A stretch of DNA of 64,000 bases from Martelella sp. AD-3 (GCF_001578105.1 NZ_CP014275.1:1054001-1118000), one strand, 5' to 3'; positions 35,705-48,420 are shown, counted from the first letter of the stretch. The notes: a model not told the origin generated them from the sequence alone. A program made the numbers and translations.

Positions 35705-36904
35705 ATGGCCAAGGTGATTTCGAACATGGATGCGCGTCGCATCTTCCTCGCGCGTCAGGGACTTTCCGGCCCTCCGGGGCAGGCGATGGACAAGGCGGGC
35801 CTTCTGGCGTTGATCGAAAAGATCGGCTTCGTTCAGGTCGATTCGATCCGCACCGTCGAGCGCGCGCATGATCTCATTCTCTTCTCCCGCAACCAGACCT
35901 TTCGGCGGCAGCATCTCGCCGCGCTCCTGGAAAAGGACCGGGGCCTTTTCGAGCACTGGACCCATGACGCCTCGCTCATTCCCACCCGCTTCTACCCCTA
36001 CTGGAAGCACCGCTTCGCCCGCGAGCAGGAACGCCTCGTCGCGCGCTGGCGCAAATGGCAGGGCGAGGGCTTCGAGGCGGTTTTCGAGGAGACCTATGCG
36101 GCCGTCAGGGACAATGGTCCGCTGTTTTCCCGCGAATTGAAGGAGGACGATCACGTCTCCGGCGGCTGGTGGAACTGGCACCCGGCCAAGACCGCGCTCG
36201 AATACCACTGGCGCACGGGACGGGTCGCCATCTGTCACCGCGTCAATTTCCAGAAGGCCTATGATCTTGCCGAACGGGTGATCCCGGACGCACACCGTCT
36301 CGTCGACGTCGATCATGACGCCTTCGTCGACTGGGCCTGCCGGGCGGCTCTTCAAAGGCTCGGTTTTGCGACCTCGGGCGAGATCGCCGCCTTTTTCGAT
36401 ATCATCACGCCGCAGGAGGCGAAGGCATGGGTGGAGGAGAACCGCGACCAACTGGCGGAGGTTGCGCTTGAGACCGTGGAGGCCGGCAAGCCGCGCCTGG
36501 CCTTTGCGCTGGCCGGAGAGGTCGATAGCCTTGCCGACGTGCCGGACCCGCCTGCGCGCCTGCGCGTCCTCAGCCCCTTCGACCCGCTCCTGCGCGACCG
36601 GGCGCGCGCCGAGCGCCTGTTCGGCTTTTCCTACCGGATCGAGGTCTTCGTGCCGGAACCGAAGCGGCAATACGGCTATTACGTCTTCCCGCTTCTGGAA
36701 GGCGCGCGGCTGATCGGGCGGATCGACATGAAGGCGGACCGCAAGCGCGGCACGCTCGATGTCCGAAAGCTCTGGCTTGAACCCGGCGTTCGGGCAGCCG
36801 CCGGGCGGCTGGAAAGGCTTGATGCCGAACTGCAGCGGCTCGCCCGGTTTACCGGCGTCGAGCGGGTGGAATACCTGACGGGGTGGCGTGAAAACCTGTC
36901 CTGA
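35705..36904 (+). CDS. HTH_42 winged-helix DNA glycosylase, YcaQ/AlkX type
   Basis: 399 aa of the HTH_42 family (YcaQ of E. coli, AlkZ of Streptomyces). Members unhook interstrand crosslinks and remove alkylated bases. The catalytic motif Gln-Val-Asp is at residues 44-46 in GFVQVDSIRT, the QxD form that defines the AlkX group rather than AlkZ. Downstream LFEHWTHDASLIPTRFYPYW and VLSPFDPLLRDRARAERLFGF are well kept. The gene lies between bioM (divergent) and aroC (convergent) and appears monocistronic. Confidence 0.9.
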   Translation: MAKVISNMDARRIFLARQGLSGPPGQAMDKAGLLALIEKIGFVQVDSIRTVERAHDLILFSRNQTFRRQHLAALLEKDRGLFEHWTHDASLIPTRFYPYWKHRFAREQERLVARWRKWQGEGFEAVFEETYAAVRDNGPLFSRELKEDDHVSGGWWNWHPAKTALEYHWRTGRVAICHRVNFQKAYDLAERVIPDAHRLVDVDHDAFVDWACRAALQRLGFATSGEIAAFFDIITPQEAKAWVEENRDQLAEVALETVEAGKPRLAFALAGEVDSLADVPDPPARLRVLSPFDPLLRDRARAERLFGFSYRIEVFVPEPKRQYGYYVFPLLEGARLIGRIDMKADRKRGTLDVRKLWLEPGVRAAAGRLERLDAELQRLARFTGVERVEYLTGWRENLS

Positions 36905-36936
36905 AACAACCGGCCCCCTGCCGTTGCTGCACAGTC

Positions 36937-38034
36937 TCAGGCCAGCCGGCCCGTCTGTCCGCGGTCGCGCAGATAATGGTCGGCGATGGTGCAGGCAAGC
37001 ATCGCCTCGCCGATCGGCACGGCGCGGATGCCGACGCAGGGGTCATGGCGTCCCTTGGTGCGCAGCTCGACCTCCCGGCCATCCTGATCGATCGACTGGC
37101 GCGGCGTCAGGATCGAGGATGTCGGCTTGATGGCGAAACGGGCGACGATCGGCTCGCCGGTGGAAATCCCGCCGAGAATGCCGCCGGCATGGTTTGACAG
37201 GAAGCGCGGTCGACCGTCATTGCCAACGCGCATCTCGTCGGCGTTTTCCTCGCCGGTCAGTTCGGCCGCATTGAAGCCCTCGCCGATCTCTACGCCCTTG
37301 ACGGCGTTGATCGACATCAGGTTCGAAGCGATATCCTGATCGAGCTTGGCATAGATCGGCGCGCCGAGGCCTGCCGGAACATGTTCGGCAACCACTTCGA
37401 CCACCGCGCCGACGGAGGATCCGGCCTTGCGGATATCGTCCAGATAGCGTTCCCAGACCGGCACCATCTCGGCATCCGGGCAGAAGAAGGGGTTGTTGTC
37501 GATCTCGGCCCAGTCCCAATTTTCGCGGTTGATCCTGTGCTTCCCGATCTGGGTCAGCGCGCCGCGATAGGTCACATTCGGCAACACCTTACGGGCAATG
37601 GCGCCGGCGGCGACGCGGGCCGCCGTCTCGCGCGCGGAGGAACGGCCGCCGCCGCGATAGTCGCGCAATCCGTATTTGACGTCATAGGTATAATCGGCAT
37701 GGCCGGGGCGGTACTGCCGCGCGATCTCGCCGTAGTCCTTCGAGCGCTGGTCGGTGTTCTCGATCATCAGCGAAATCGGCGTGCCGGTGGTCACATAGGT
37801 TCGGCCGTCTTCCTGCGGCAGGACGCCGGACAGCACTTTCACCGCGTCGGCCTCGCGCCGCTGGGTGACGAAGCGCGACTGGCCGGGCTTGCGCCGGTCG
37901 AGACAGGCCTGGATTTCCGCAAGCTCGAAGGCGATGCCGGGCGGGCAACCGTCGATGACGCAGCCGAGCGCCGGGCCATGGCTTTCGCCCCAGGTGGTGA
38001 CGCGAAAAAGATGTCCGTATGTGTTGTGCGACAT
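36937..38034 (-). CDS. aroC: Chorismate synthase
   Basis: 365 aa, full length. It removes phosphate from EPSP to give chorismate, the last step of the shikimate pathway, with reduced FMN. Family signatures are [21 protein letters not shown] at the start, [20 protein letters not shown] and [19 protein letters not shown], and [20 protein letters not shown]. It is followed 61 bp downstream by the histidine phosphatase on the same strand (in gene order phosphatase then aroC). Confidence 0.97.
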   Translation of the reverse strand: MSHNTYGHLFRVTTWGESHGPALGCVIDGCPPGIAFELAEIQACLDRRKPGQSRFVTQRREADAVKVLSGVLPQEDGRTYVTTGTPISLMIENTDQRSKDYGEIARQYRPGHADYTYDVKYGLRDYRGGGRSSARETAARVAAGAIARKVLPNVTYRGALTQIGKHRINRENWDWAEIDNNPFFCPDAEMVPVWERYLDDIRKAGSSVGAVVEVVAEHVPAGLGAPIYAKLDQDIASNLMSINAVKGVEIGEGFNAAELTGEENADEMRVGNDGRPRFLSNHAGGILGGISTGEPIVARFAIKPTSSILTPRQSIDQDGREVELRTKGRHDPCVGIRAVPIGEAMLACTIADHYLRDRGQTGRLA

Positions 38035-38095
38035 GGTTTACCTCTGCCGTCGTTGCGCGGCTTCGCTCTATCGCAATTGCCGGGTGAGGGGAAGC

Positions 38096-38689
38096 CTACT
38101 CGATCCAGCCGATCGTTCCGGCGGCCGGATCTATGCGCAAGACGGCATCCTGCGGGATGGGCAGATCGGCCGCCTCTGCCGCCGAGACGCCGCCGACGAT
38201 GCGGAAGAAGCTGCGGATCACGCCGCCATGGCAGACGCAGACCGTCGGGCCGACGACATCCTTCAACCAGGCGCCGATCCGCCAGGACAGGATTTCGTAG
38301 CTTTCGGCATCGGCGCCCGGCGGAACGAAAGCCCATTTGTCCTTCTCGCGCTCATGCAGAAGCGCCGGGCTGAAGCCGGCGACCTCTTCCAGCGTGCGTC
38401 CCTCCCAGTCGCCGAAGGAGAGTTCCTTCAGCCGGTCGTCGGTGCGGTAGAGTTCGGGCGTCAGGCCCATGGCCGCGCGCGCCCGCTCCATCGTTTCGCG
38501 CGTGCGCGAAAGCGGGCTTGAGACAAAATCGTAAAGCCGGGAGTCATCGCCCAGAATTTCCGCAAGACGCGCGCCATTGTCGCGGGCCTGACCGCGTCCG
38601 GTGTCGTTCAGCGGAATGTCCTTCTGCCCCTGCAGACGGAATTCGGCGTTCCAGTCGGTCTGGCCGTGACGTATGGCGTAGATGAGCAC
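38096..38689 (-). CDS. Histidine phosphatase family protein
   Basis: 197 aa. The phosphoglycerate-mutase-like RHG motif IRHGQTDWNAEFRLQGQKD places the catalytic His at residue 8; the second His is in VCVCHGGVIRSFF. Members dephosphorylate small molecules; the substrate is unknown. It is upstream of aroC on the same strand with a 61-bp gap, and downstream of the fabI terminator. Confidence 0.9.
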   Translation of the reverse strand: MLIYAIRHGQTDWNAEFRLQGQKDIPLNDTGRGQARDNGARLAEILGDDSRLYDFVSSPLSRTRETMERARAAMGLTPELYRTDDRLKELSFGDWEGRTLEEVAGFSPALLHEREKDKWAFVPPGADAESYEILSWRIGAWLKDVVGPTVCVCHGGVIRSFFRIVGGVSAAEAADLPIPQDAVLRIDPAAGTIGWIE

Positions 38690-38837
38690 GATTTCTTACC
38701 GTTCAATTTTCATTAAAGGATGAAGCGAAAATTCAAAGTGTTAGGAGGGTTTTGCACATGTTTTGGAAGGGGCGGGCCCCGAAAGATGCATTTCCGGCTC
38801 TGATAAACTGTCGCCGGAGAGGAAAGGATGCAAAGCA

Positions 38838-38867
38838 AAACGGCGCGGATCCGGTCCGCGCCGTCAT
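38838..38867 (-). terminator. Rho-independent terminator of fabI
   Basis: Perfect 10-bp stem ACGGCGCGGA (38840-38849) / TCCGCGCCGT (38855-38864). On the minus strand it is followed by TTTTGCTTTG, just after the fabI stop. Confidence 0.85.
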
Positions 38868-38873
38868 CAAAAT

Positions 38874-39692
38874 TCAGTCCTTGACCACCGAAATGTCGGG
38901 TGCGTCGACCGCCTTCATGCCGACAACGTGATAGCCGCTGTCGGCATGGAGAACCTCGCCGGTGACCGAGGTCGAAAGGTCGGAGAGCAGAAACAGCGCC
39001 GTATTGCCGACCTCGTCGATCGTGACATTGCGCTTCAGCGGCGAATTATACTCGTTCCACTTCAGAATATAGCGGAAATCGCCGATGGCGGAGCCGGCGA
39101 GCGTCTTGATCGGCCCGGCCGAAATGGCGTTGACGCGAATGCCGCGACCGCCGAGATCGACTGCCATGTAGCGCACGCTCGCCTCCAGCGCCGCCTTGGC
39201 GACGCCCATGACGTTGTAGTGCGGCATCACCTTTTCCGCGCCGTAATAGGTCAGGGTGATCATCGATCCGCCTTCATTCATGATCTGCTCGGCGCGTCGG
39301 GCGATCGCGGTGAAGGAATAGACCGAAATGTCCATGGATTTCGCGAAATTTTCACGCGAGGTATCGATATAGCGGCCGGTCAGTTCATCCTTGTCGGAGA
39401 AGGCGATGGCGTGGACGACGAAGTCGATCTTGCCCCACTCCTGCTCGAGCGTCTTGAAAACGGCTTCGACGCTCGCGGGGTCGGTGACGTCGCAATGGCC
39501 GGCCATGAGGGCGTTCAGCTCCGTTGCCAGAGGCTCCACGCGCTTCTTGAGGTTGTCGCCCTGCCAGGTCAGCGCGATTTCGGCGCCGGCTTCATGACAC
39601 GCTTTGGCAATGCCCCATGCGATCGATCGGTTGTTGGCAACACCGAGAATAATGCCGCGTTTGCCTTTCATGAGGCCGTTTGCTTCAGCCAT
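38874..39692 (-). CDS. fabI: Enoyl-ACP reductase FabI
   Basis: 272 aa from ATG 39692, with AAGGAG 8 nt upstream. FabI reduces trans-2-enoyl-ACP with NADH in fatty acid elongation. The short-chain dehydrogenase N-terminus is IILGVANNRSIAWGIAKACH, and the catalytic Tyr and Lys are in the Y-x6-K pattern YNVMGVAKAALE. The conserved SAGPIKTLAGSAI follows. The gene is divergent from pdxH with about 260 bp between the two starts and has its own terminator. Confidence 0.96.
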   Translation of the reverse strand: MAEANGLMKGKRGIILGVANNRSIAWGIAKACHEAGAEIALTWQGDNLKKRVEPLATELNALMAGHCDVTDPASVEAVFKTLEQEWGKIDFVVHAIAFSDKDELTGRYIDTSRENFAKSMDISVYSFTAIARRAEQIMNEGGSMITLTYYGAEKVMPHYNVMGVAKAALEASVRYMAVDLGGRGIRVNAISAGPIKTLAGSAIGDFRYILKWNEYNSPLKRNVTIDEVGNTALFLLSDLSTSVTGEVLHADSGYHVVGMKAVDAPDISVVKD

Positions 39693-39950
39693 GTGTCGAT
39701 GCTCCTTGCAACTCTCTTCGTTTCTGCCTATGGCATAGGCAGCAATGCGGTTCAAGCAATCAGAACCGTGCTGAACCCGCTTTAGCTTCCGAAAAGGTTA
39801 TTGCCAAGCCCTTGCAAAAATGCCCCGACCGGCGCCTGGCCGGGTGCCTGAAACCTCTCTGCAGGCGGCGATGTGGCAGTGAAGACGGTTCGCTCTCGGG
39901 CGGGATTCGAATTGGAACGCGCCGCCTGGCGCGATGCGGGAGACGATGCC

Positions 39951-40571
39951 ATGTCCCAGTCGGACGAGACCCCCAAGGATTTTACAGCCGAAAACGATCC
40001 CTTTGCGCTCTTCGGCAAGTGGCTGAAGGATGCGCAGGCGAGCGAGCCGAACGACCCGAACGGGGTGGCGGTCGCCACCGTCGATGAAGACGGGCTTCCC
40101 AATGTGCGCATGGTGCTGATGAAGGAGTACGATCTCCGCGGCTTCGTTTTCTACACCAATTTCGAAAGCCAGAAGGGGCGGGAACTGCTTGGCCAGCCGA
40201 AGGCCGCCATGTGCTTCCACTGGAAGTCGCTGCGCCGCCAGGTGCGCCTGCGCGGTCCGGTCGAGGTGGTGTCGGAAGAGGAGGCGGATGCCTATTTCCA
40301 GTCCCGCCCGCGCGCCAGCCGCATCGGCGCCTGGGCCTCTAAGCAGTCGCGGCCGCTGGAAAGCCGGTTCGCGCTGGAAAAGGCCGTGGCGCAGCATACC
40401 GCCAAATACGGCGTCGGCGAGGTGCCGCGCCCGTCCTACTGGTCCGGGTTCCGGCTGAAGCCGGTCTCGATCGAATTCTGGCGCGACGGCAAGTTCCGCC
40501 TGCACGACCGGATCGAGTTCCGCCGCGCAAGCCCCGAGGGCGGCTGGCAGAAGGTCAGGATGTATCCCTGA
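39951..40571 (+). CDS. pdxH: Pyridoxamine 5'-phosphate oxidase
   Basis: 206 aa from ATG 39951, with GGGAGA 7 nt upstream; the longer frame from 39873 is not family-like. PdxH oxidises PNP/PMP to pyridoxal phosphate using FMN. Seen are [20 protein letters not shown], then [20 protein letters not shown] and the C-terminal [20 protein letters not shown]. It belongs to vitamin B6 salvage. Confidence 0.95.
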   Translation: MSQSDETPKDFTAENDPFALFGKWLKDAQASEPNDPNGVAVATVDEDGLPNVRMVLMKEYDLRGFVFYTNFESQKGRELLGQPKAAMCFHWKSLRRQVRLRGPVEVVSEEEADAYFQSRPRASRIGAWASKQSRPLESRFALEKAVAQHTAKYGVGEVPRPSYWSGFRLKPVSIEFWRDGKFRLHDRIEFRRASPEGGWQKVRMYP

Positions 40572-40603
40572 CAGACGTCGCATTTCCGGCACGGGAGGAA
40601 AGA

Positions 40604-41074
40604 ATGAACGATATCGCAGACATGGAAAAGCAAGTCGCCGCTCAGGAAGAGCGGCTGGTGTTTCGGACGTTCAGCGAGGATGACGCGTGGGATCTCGGTC
40701 AGCGGCTGGTCGGCCGCGCGCTGGCGCATGAGGCGAAGGTGGTGATCAATATCCGCACGCCGAACCGCACCCTGTTTCATGCCGCCCTGCCGGGTTCCGC
40801 GCCGGACAACGACATGTGGGCGCGGCGCAAGTCCAATGTGGTTTTTCATTTCCACCGCTCGTCCTATGCGATCGAACTGGAGCACAGGCGCAAGGGGCGC
40901 ACGATCGGCCCGGAAATCGGCCTCGATCTCAAGGATTTTGCAGATCACGGCGGCAGTTTTCCGGTGCGCCTTAGAAAGTCAGGGGTTTTCGCAGCAATCA
41001 CCGTGTCGGGCCTTGCCAGCGCCGACGACCACGGGCTGATCGCGGCGGTGCTCGAGGCCTATCTCGCGCAGTGA
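40604..41074 (+). CDS. Heme-degrading domain / UPF0303 family protein
   Basis: 156 aa of the GlcG/HbpS-like group UPF0303. The typical motifs are VINIRTPNRTLFHAALPGSA, DNDMWARRKSNVVFHFHRSS and a hydrophobic HGGSFPVRLRKSGVFAAITV with GLASADDHGL near the end. There is GGAGG before the ATG. Members bind heme or are of unknown role. It follows pdxH by 32 bp and might be co-transcribed. Confidence 0.88.
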   Translation: MNDIADMEKQVAAQEERLVFRTFSEDDAWDLGQRLVGRALAHEAKVVINIRTPNRTLFHAALPGSAPDNDMWARRKSNVVFHFHRSSYAIELEHRRKGRTIGPEIGLDLKDFADHGGSFPVRLRKSGVFAAITVSGLASADDHGLIAAVLEAYLAQ

Positions 41075-41081
41075 GACCTTC

Positions 41082-41621
41082 CTACCGCGTCGGGTTCTGC
41101 AGTTCGCCGAAGCGTCTTTGGCCGGCCGGGCAGGGTTTCTGCATCAGGATCAGAGGATGCGGCAGGCCGTTGTCGTCCGTTTCGCGGCGGCGCACGCCGC
41201 AAAAGCCGTGGCGGCGATAAAAGGCGACCGCGCGCGTGTTCGCGGCATAGACTTCAAGCGCCAGCTTGCTCTTGAGGGCAAACGCATGGTCGAGCAGCCG
41301 TCCGCCGATGCCGAGGCTCTGGACATCCGGCGAAACGAACAGCCCGCCGATGAACTGATCGATCAGGCCGATGAAGCCGACCGGGTCGCCGTTCCTGACC
41401 GCGACCCAGGTCTCCGTGTCCGGCAAGTATTTTTCGGAAATCTCGCGGCGCTGGCGCAAAAGGAGGTCGTCCGGCAGGAAGGGGTGCGAGAGGCGCGAGG
41501 CGGCATACCAGATTGCGGTCAGCCGGGCATTGTCATCCGCCGTGAATGGACGGATGACAAGTCCGGTTTCGCCCGCGGCGATGCCTGAAGATTCGGGTAC
41601 GCAATACATGGCGCCCATCAA
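41082..41621 (-). CDS. GNAT family N-acetyltransferase
   Basis: 179 aa; ATGs at 41621, 41618 and 41609 are possible starts. The acetyl-CoA-binding region is GLFVSPDVQSLGIGGRLLDH, in which the usual Q/RxxGxG/A appears as QSLGIGG, followed by LEVYAANTRAVAFYRRHGF, the standard YxxxGF end. The gene is probably the rhizobial YedL/YafP-like type; substrate unknown. It lies between UPF0303 (convergent) and tldD on the same strand. Confidence 0.85.
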   Translation of the reverse strand: MMGAMYCVPESSGIAAGETGLVIRPFTADDNARLTAIWYAASRLSHPFLPDDLLLRQRREISEKYLPDTETWVAVRNGDPVGFIGLIDQFIGGLFVSPDVQSLGIGGRLLDHAFALKSKLALEVYAANTRAVAFYRRHGFCGVRRRETDDNGLPHPLILMQKPCPAGQRRFGELQNPTR

Positions 41622-41645
41622 ACATCATGAGCGGTAAAAAAAACG

Positions 41646-43064
41646 CTAAGCCTGCGTGCCGCCGACGGTCACCTGGTCGAGCCTGAGATGCGGCTGGCCG
41701 ACCCCGACCGGCACCCATTGCCCGGCCTTGCCGCAATTGCCGATGCCGTTGTCGAGCGCAAGGTCGTTGCCGACCATGGAAACGCGCTTCATCGCGTCGG
41801 GGCCGTTGCCGATCAGCATCGCGCCCTTGATCGGCGCGCCGATCCTGCCGTTTTCGATCAGATAGGCCTCGGTGCAGGAGAAGACGAACTGGCCGGAGGT
41901 GATGTCCACCTGCCCGCCGCCGAAGGTGACGGCATAGATGCCCTTCTTCACAGAGGATATGATCTCGTCCTTGGTCTTGTCGCCGGCGAGCATATAGGTA
42001 TTGGTCATGCGCGGCATCGGCAGGTCCGAATAGGACTGGCGGCGGCCGTTGCCGGTGGGGGCGACGCCCATCAGCCGCGCGTTCATGCGGTCCTGCATGT
42101 AGCCCGTCAGCCGCCCGTTCTCGATCAGCACATTGTAGCCGGACGGCGTTCCCTCGTCGTCGATGGAGATCGAGCCGCGGCGGCTTGCGATCGTGCCGTC
42201 ATCGACAATGGTGACGCCGGGGGCCGCGACCATCTCGCCGACAAGGCCGGAAAAGGCGGAAAGGCCCTTGCGGTTGAAATCGCCTTCCAGTCCGTGGCCG
42301 ACGGCCTCGTGGATCATCACGCCCGGCCAGCCATTGCCGAGCACGACATCCATGGTGCCGGCCGGCGCCTCGATCGCCTCGAGATTGACGAAGGCCTTGC
42401 GCAGTGCCTCTTCCGCGCCCGACTGCCAGTCCTGGCGGGCGAAGAGATCGGCGAAGCCTTCCCGTCCGCCGATGCCGAAGGAGCCGGTCTCCTGCCGGTC
42501 GCCTTCGCCGACGACGACGGAGATGTTGAGCCGCGTCATTGGCCGGACATCACCGACGCGGTAGCCGTCGGCCCGGAGGATATCGACAACCTGGTGGCTT
42601 GCGGCGAGCGAGGCGGAGACCTGGCGCACGCGCGGGTCGCGTTCGCGAAGATAGGCATCGATTTCGCCGAGAAGCCTGACCTTCTCCTCGAAGCTCGGAG
42701 CGCCGATCGGGTTTTCGTCAGAATAAAGCCTGGTATTGGTGCCGCGCGGCGGCTCCGCATAGGCGCCTGTATAGCCGGCCGTAACCGCCTTGGCCGTCGA
42801 GGCGGCGCGCTTCAAAGCCCCGAGCGAGAGTTCTCCGGCATGGGCAAAGCCGCTCGCCTCGCCGGCAACCGCGCGCAGGCCGAAGCCGTGGCCGGTGTTG
42901 AAGGAGCCGCTCTTCAGCCGGCCGTCATCGAAGGTCAGCGATTCGTTCTGGCTGTATTCCACATAGAGTTCGCCGTCATCGGCGCCATGCAGCGTATCCG
43001 AAACGATGTCGCGGATCGTGGTTTCGTCGGCGTCGAAATGGCTGATCAGGTCGCGGTCCGTCAT
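41646..43064 (-). CDS. tldD: Metalloprotease TldD
   Basis: 472 aa from ATG 43064; an upstream in-frame ATG at 43091 is less likely. TldD with TldE forms a heterodimeric zinc protease that trims peptides such as microcin B17 precursors. The metal motif is HEAVGHGLEGD (HExxxH), preceded by GNGWPGVMI; GGGQVDITSGQFVFSCTEAY is another signature. tldE (pmbA) is not in the window. Confidence 0.95.
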   Translation of the reverse strand: MTDRDLISHFDADETTIRDIVSDTLHGADDGELYVEYSQNESLTFDDGRLKSGSFNTGHGFGLRAVAGEASGFAHAGELSLGALKRAASTAKAVTAGYTGAYAEPPRGTNTRLYSDENPIGAPSFEEKVRLLGEIDAYLRERDPRVRQVSASLAASHQVVDILRADGYRVGDVRPMTRLNISVVVGEGDRQETGSFGIGGREGFADLFARQDWQSGAEEALRKAFVNLEAIEAPAGTMDVVLGNGWPGVMIHEAVGHGLEGDFNRKGLSAFSGLVGEMVAAPGVTIVDDGTIASRRGSISIDDEGTPSGYNVLIENGRLTGYMQDRMNARLMGVAPTGNGRRQSYSDLPMPRMTNTYMLAGDKTKDEIISSVKKGIYAVTFGGGQVDITSGQFVFSCTEAYLIENGRIGAPIKGAMLIGNGPDAMKRVSMVGNDLALDNGIGNCGKAGQWVPVGVGQPHLRLDQVTVGGTQA

Positions 43065-43121
43065 TTGGCTTTCGTCCTTTTTCCGTGTCACGCCTCCATA
43101 TAGGATGTGGCGGGCGCAATA

Positions 43122-43724
43122 TCAGGGCAGGGCGTCGAAGCCTTCGCCGAAGCCGGAAAGGTCCACCGGAATGCCGATCGTGTCCTGGTCAATGGAGAAG
43201 TTCAGGGTGAATACGGCCTCGGTGCCGGCGCGCAGGATCTTCATCAGGTCCTCGTCGATATCCACCTCCACATAGCAACCGTCGAGATAGCAGCGCGAGA
43301 AGGCGGCCTTGCCGATGTTCACGCCGTCGACGAAAAGCCCCATACCTTCTGGCAGGAACACGCCGAGGGGGGAGAGCACCCTGAGCAGGGTCGCCTGCCG
43401 GTCGGCCGTCTTCAGCACCGCGATGGAAAGGCCGATTTCGGGACGATCGTCGGCGATCACGTTCTGCATCAGCGCGCATTGTTCGAGCGTGGAGCCGGGC
43501 GGCTGGTCGCAGATCATGGACCATGCGCCGTGATTCGCGCGCACCATGGTCGGGTCCTGCTCGCCGCCGAGATCGATGCTCCGGCCGGTCGTCGGCGCGG
43601 CATTTTCCGGCGCGGCATTCTCCTGGGCGCTCACCGGCATGGCTGAGAGCGCAAACAGCACGCTCGCGAGCGTGGTTATGGCGCTCATTGCGCGCGACAG
43701 ACGGTTTGCTGGAAATGTGGGCAT
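43122..43724 (-). CDS. Invasion-associated locus B (IalB) family protein
   Basis: 200 aa with an N-terminal signal peptide ending near VSA-QE (about residue 33). The IalB fold shows HGAWSMICDQPPGSTLEQCA, then CYLDGCYVEVDIDEDLMKIL, with paired cysteines for disulfides. IalB is a periplasmic/outer membrane protein linked with erythrocyte invasion in Bartonella; free-living rhizobia carry many copies with unknown role. Confidence 0.88.
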   Translation of the reverse strand: MPTFPANRLSRAMSAITTLASVLFALSAMPVSAQENAAPENAAPTTGRSIDLGGEQDPTMVRANHGAWSMICDQPPGSTLEQCALMQNVIADDRPEIGLSIAVLKTADRQATLLRVLSPLGVFLPEGMGLFVDGVNIGKAAFSRCYLDGCYVEVDIDEDLMKILRAGTEAVFTLNFSIDQDTIGIPVDLSGFGEGFDALP

Positions 43725-44087
43725 GGCGCGGTGTCCTGCATCAAATGGATAAGGCGTTTTCGTCTGAAAGGGTTTTGCAGGTTTCAGAGGAAATTTTCAA
43801 CGGCGCCGCGCGACGGAGGAGAGCAAAGCCGAAACGAAATTTCTGATTCTTGTTCCCTCCGCGTGAGACAATTTGACGCTTCAAATCGGCAAATGCTATG
43901 GCATAATTGTGACTGAGGGAGAAAAACGGGTACACCTTCTGCGCCGCTGCGCGCGGCAGGGGCGTGCGCGAGCGTAAATAGATGTTATCATGGCCTTAAA
44001 CGCGATTCAGGCCTTTTGTGCCATATAGCGTCCTTGGAAAGGGTCCGGTTTGACCACGGTCAAACGATGGAGGGAGAATTCAACGTG
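43725..44087. other. Divergent intergenic region, IalB / cox operon
   Basis: 363 bases with no supported gene. It contains the predicted cox promoter at 43872-43901, flanked by a 6-bp inverted repeat TCCCTC (43854-43859) / GAGGGA (43915-43920), and the coxB leader with GGAGGGAG at 44069-44076. Confidence 0.6.
43872..43901 (+). promoter_or_regulatory. Predicted promoter of the cox operon
   Basis: TTTGAC (43872-43877) and CTATGG (43896-43901) are 18 bp apart, close to the rhizobial pattern CTTGAC-N17-CTATAT. It lies about 190 bp before coxB. Confidence 0.45.
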
Positions 44088-46648
<2,561 letters not shown>

Positions 46649-46729
46649 GTTGCGCCACTGAAACGCATTGAAGGCCGCGCGCCGACCTGGGGCGCGCGGG
46701 CTTTCACAAACAACGAGACTGAGCACAGA

Positions 46730-47665
46730 ATGACAGTACTGGACAGCGAGACCGGCCTGGGACATGCCGATATCGGCCTATCGGAGGCGACGGCGCGCGA
46801 TTACTTCGCGCTTTTGAAGCCGCGGGTGATGTCGCTGGTGGTGTTTACGGCCTTTGCCGGACTGTTCCTGGCGCCCGGCCCGATCAACCCGGTCATGGGC
46901 GCGATCGCGATTCTCTGCATCGCCACCGGAGCAGGGGCCGCCGGCGCGCTCAACATGTGGTATGATTCCGATATCGATGCCGTCATGTCGCGCACGGCCA
47001 GGCGTCCCATCCCTGCCGGCCGCGTGGCCCGTCAGGAGGCGCTTGCCTTCGGCATCGCGCTGTCGTGCTTTTCCGTCGCCACGCTCGGCCTTGCGGTCAA
47101 CTGGTTTGCCGCCGGACTGCTGGCGTTCACGATTCTGTACTACGCCGTCTTCTACACGATGTGGCTGAAGCGTTCGACGCCGCAGAACATCGTCATCGGC
47201 GGGGCAGCGGGCGCTTTCCCGCCCATGGTTGGCTGGGCGGCCGTCACAGGCGGCATCTCGCTCGACAGCATCATCCTGTTCTCCATCACCTTCCTGTGGA
47301 CGCCGCCGCATTTCTGGGCGCTGGCGCTGTTCAAGATGCGCGATTATGACGATGTCGGCATTCCGATGATGCCGAATGTCGCCGGCGAGCAATCGACCAA
47401 GAACCAGATGCTGGCCTATGCCGCGCTGACGGCGATTGCCGGCGTCGCGCCCGCTCTGACGGGCCTCGCGAGCCCGTTCTATGCTGTCTTTGCCGGGGGG
47501 ATGGGCGCTTATTTCATCTACGCCGCGCTGAAGGTGCGGGCGATGCCCGAGGGCGACGAGCGCATGCTGCCGGCGAAGAAGATGTTCGGCTTCTCGATCC
47601 TCTATCTGTTTTCGATCTTCGCCGCGCTGATTGTCGATCGCGCCGTCTTCATGCTTGTCGGCTGA
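46730..47665 (+). CDS. ctaB: Protoheme IX farnesyltransferase (heme O synthase)
   Basis: 311 aa with about nine membrane helices. It adds a farnesyl group to heme b, the first step to heme a for the oxidase. The prenyl-diphosphate motif is [19 protein letters not shown], and [19 protein letters not shown] is the second family signature. Expected place: between subunits I and assembly genes. Confidence 0.96.
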   Translation: MTVLDSETGLGHADIGLSEATARDYFALLKPRVMSLVVFTAFAGLFLAPGPINPVMGAIAILCIATGAGAAGALNMWYDSDIDAVMSRTARRPIPAGRVARQEALAFGIALSCFSVATLGLAVNWFAAGLLAFTILYYAVFYTMWLKRSTPQNIVIGGAAGAFPPMVGWAAVTGGISLDSIILFSITFLWTPPHFWALALFKMRDYDDVGIPMMPNVAGEQSTKNQMLAYAALTAIAGVAPALTGLASPFYAVFAGGMGAYFIYAALKVRAMPEGDERMLPAKKMFGFSILYLFSIFAALIVDRAVFMLVG

Positions 47666-47672
47666 GGGCGCC

Positions 47673-47807
47673 ATGATCGAGACAGTCAAGCTTACAGAGA
47701 AGCAGAAGAAGGCCCGGCGGGGGCGCAACATCGCGCTCGGCCTGCTTCTGTTCGGCCTGGTGGTGCTGTTCTACGTCATCACCATGGTCAAGTTCGGTTC
47801 GGCCTGA
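47673..47807 (+). CDS. Small membrane protein in the cox operon (CoxF-like)
   Basis: 44 aa: a charged N-terminus ([19 protein letters not shown]) and one membrane helix ([19 protein letters not shown]) ending VKFGSA. ATG 47673 lies 8 bp after the ctaB stop, and the gene ends 14 bp before ctaG. A small protein at this place is usual in alphaproteobacterial cox clusters, where it is often left unannotated or called CoxF. It is likely a real gene involved in assembly or stability; the exact role is not established. Confidence 0.8.
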   Translation: MIETVKLTEKQKKARRGRNIALGLLLFGLVVLFYVITMVKFGSA

Positions 47808-47820
47808 GGAGAGGGAAGGC

Positions 47821-48420
47821 ATGACGGAGGAGACAAGACAGAAACCGCGCAACAACGGCGCCATCGTTGCGATGTGCCTCGTCTTCGTCGTCGGCATGAC
47901 AGGCATGAGCTTTGCCGCCGTGCCGCTCTACCGGATTTTCTGCCAGGTGACCGGCTATAACGGCACGGCCCAGCGCGTCGAGCAATATTCGAACACCATT
48001 CTCGACAAGACCATCAAGGTCACCTTCGACGCCAATGTCGCGCCGGGCCTCGCCTGGGAGTTCAAGCCGATGCAGTCCTCCGTGTCGCCGAAGATCGGCG
48101 AGACGGTGCAGGTCATGTTTACGGCGCGCAACAAGTCGAGCGAACCGATCAACGGTCAGGCGATCTTCAACGTGACGCCGCTGCAGGCCGGCGCCTATTT
48201 CAACAAGGTCGAGTGCTTCTGTTTCACCGATACGACGCTGCCGCCCGGAGAGACGCTGGAAATGCCGGTGGTGTTCTTCATCGATCCGGCGATCACGGAG
48301 GCCGAGGAGACCAGGGACATCAAGGTGCTGACCCTGTCCTATACATTTTTCGAGCATGATCTGCCTGCCGCTTCCGAAGCTGCGGCACTGGAGGTAAAGG
48401 CTGCCGGTTCAAAGAGTTGA
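47821..48420 (+). CDS. ctaG: Cytochrome c oxidase assembly protein CtaG (Cox11)
   Basis: 199 aa with one N-terminal membrane helix ([20 protein letters not shown]) and a periplasmic copper-binding domain. The copper motif is [15 protein letters not shown] with the CFCF cysteines; a third conserved Cys is in [10 protein letters not shown]. It delivers CuB to subunit I. GGGAAGG precedes the ATG. Confidence 0.95.
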   Translation: MTEETRQKPRNNGAIVAMCLVFVVGMTGMSFAAVPLYRIFCQVTGYNGTAQRVEQYSNTILDKTIKVTFDANVAPGLAWEFKPMQSSVSPKIGETVQVMFTARNKSSEPINGQAIFNVTPLQAGAYFNKVECFCFTDTTLPPGETLEMPVVFFIDPAITEAEETRDIKVLTLSYTFFEHDLPAASEAAALEVKAAGSKS

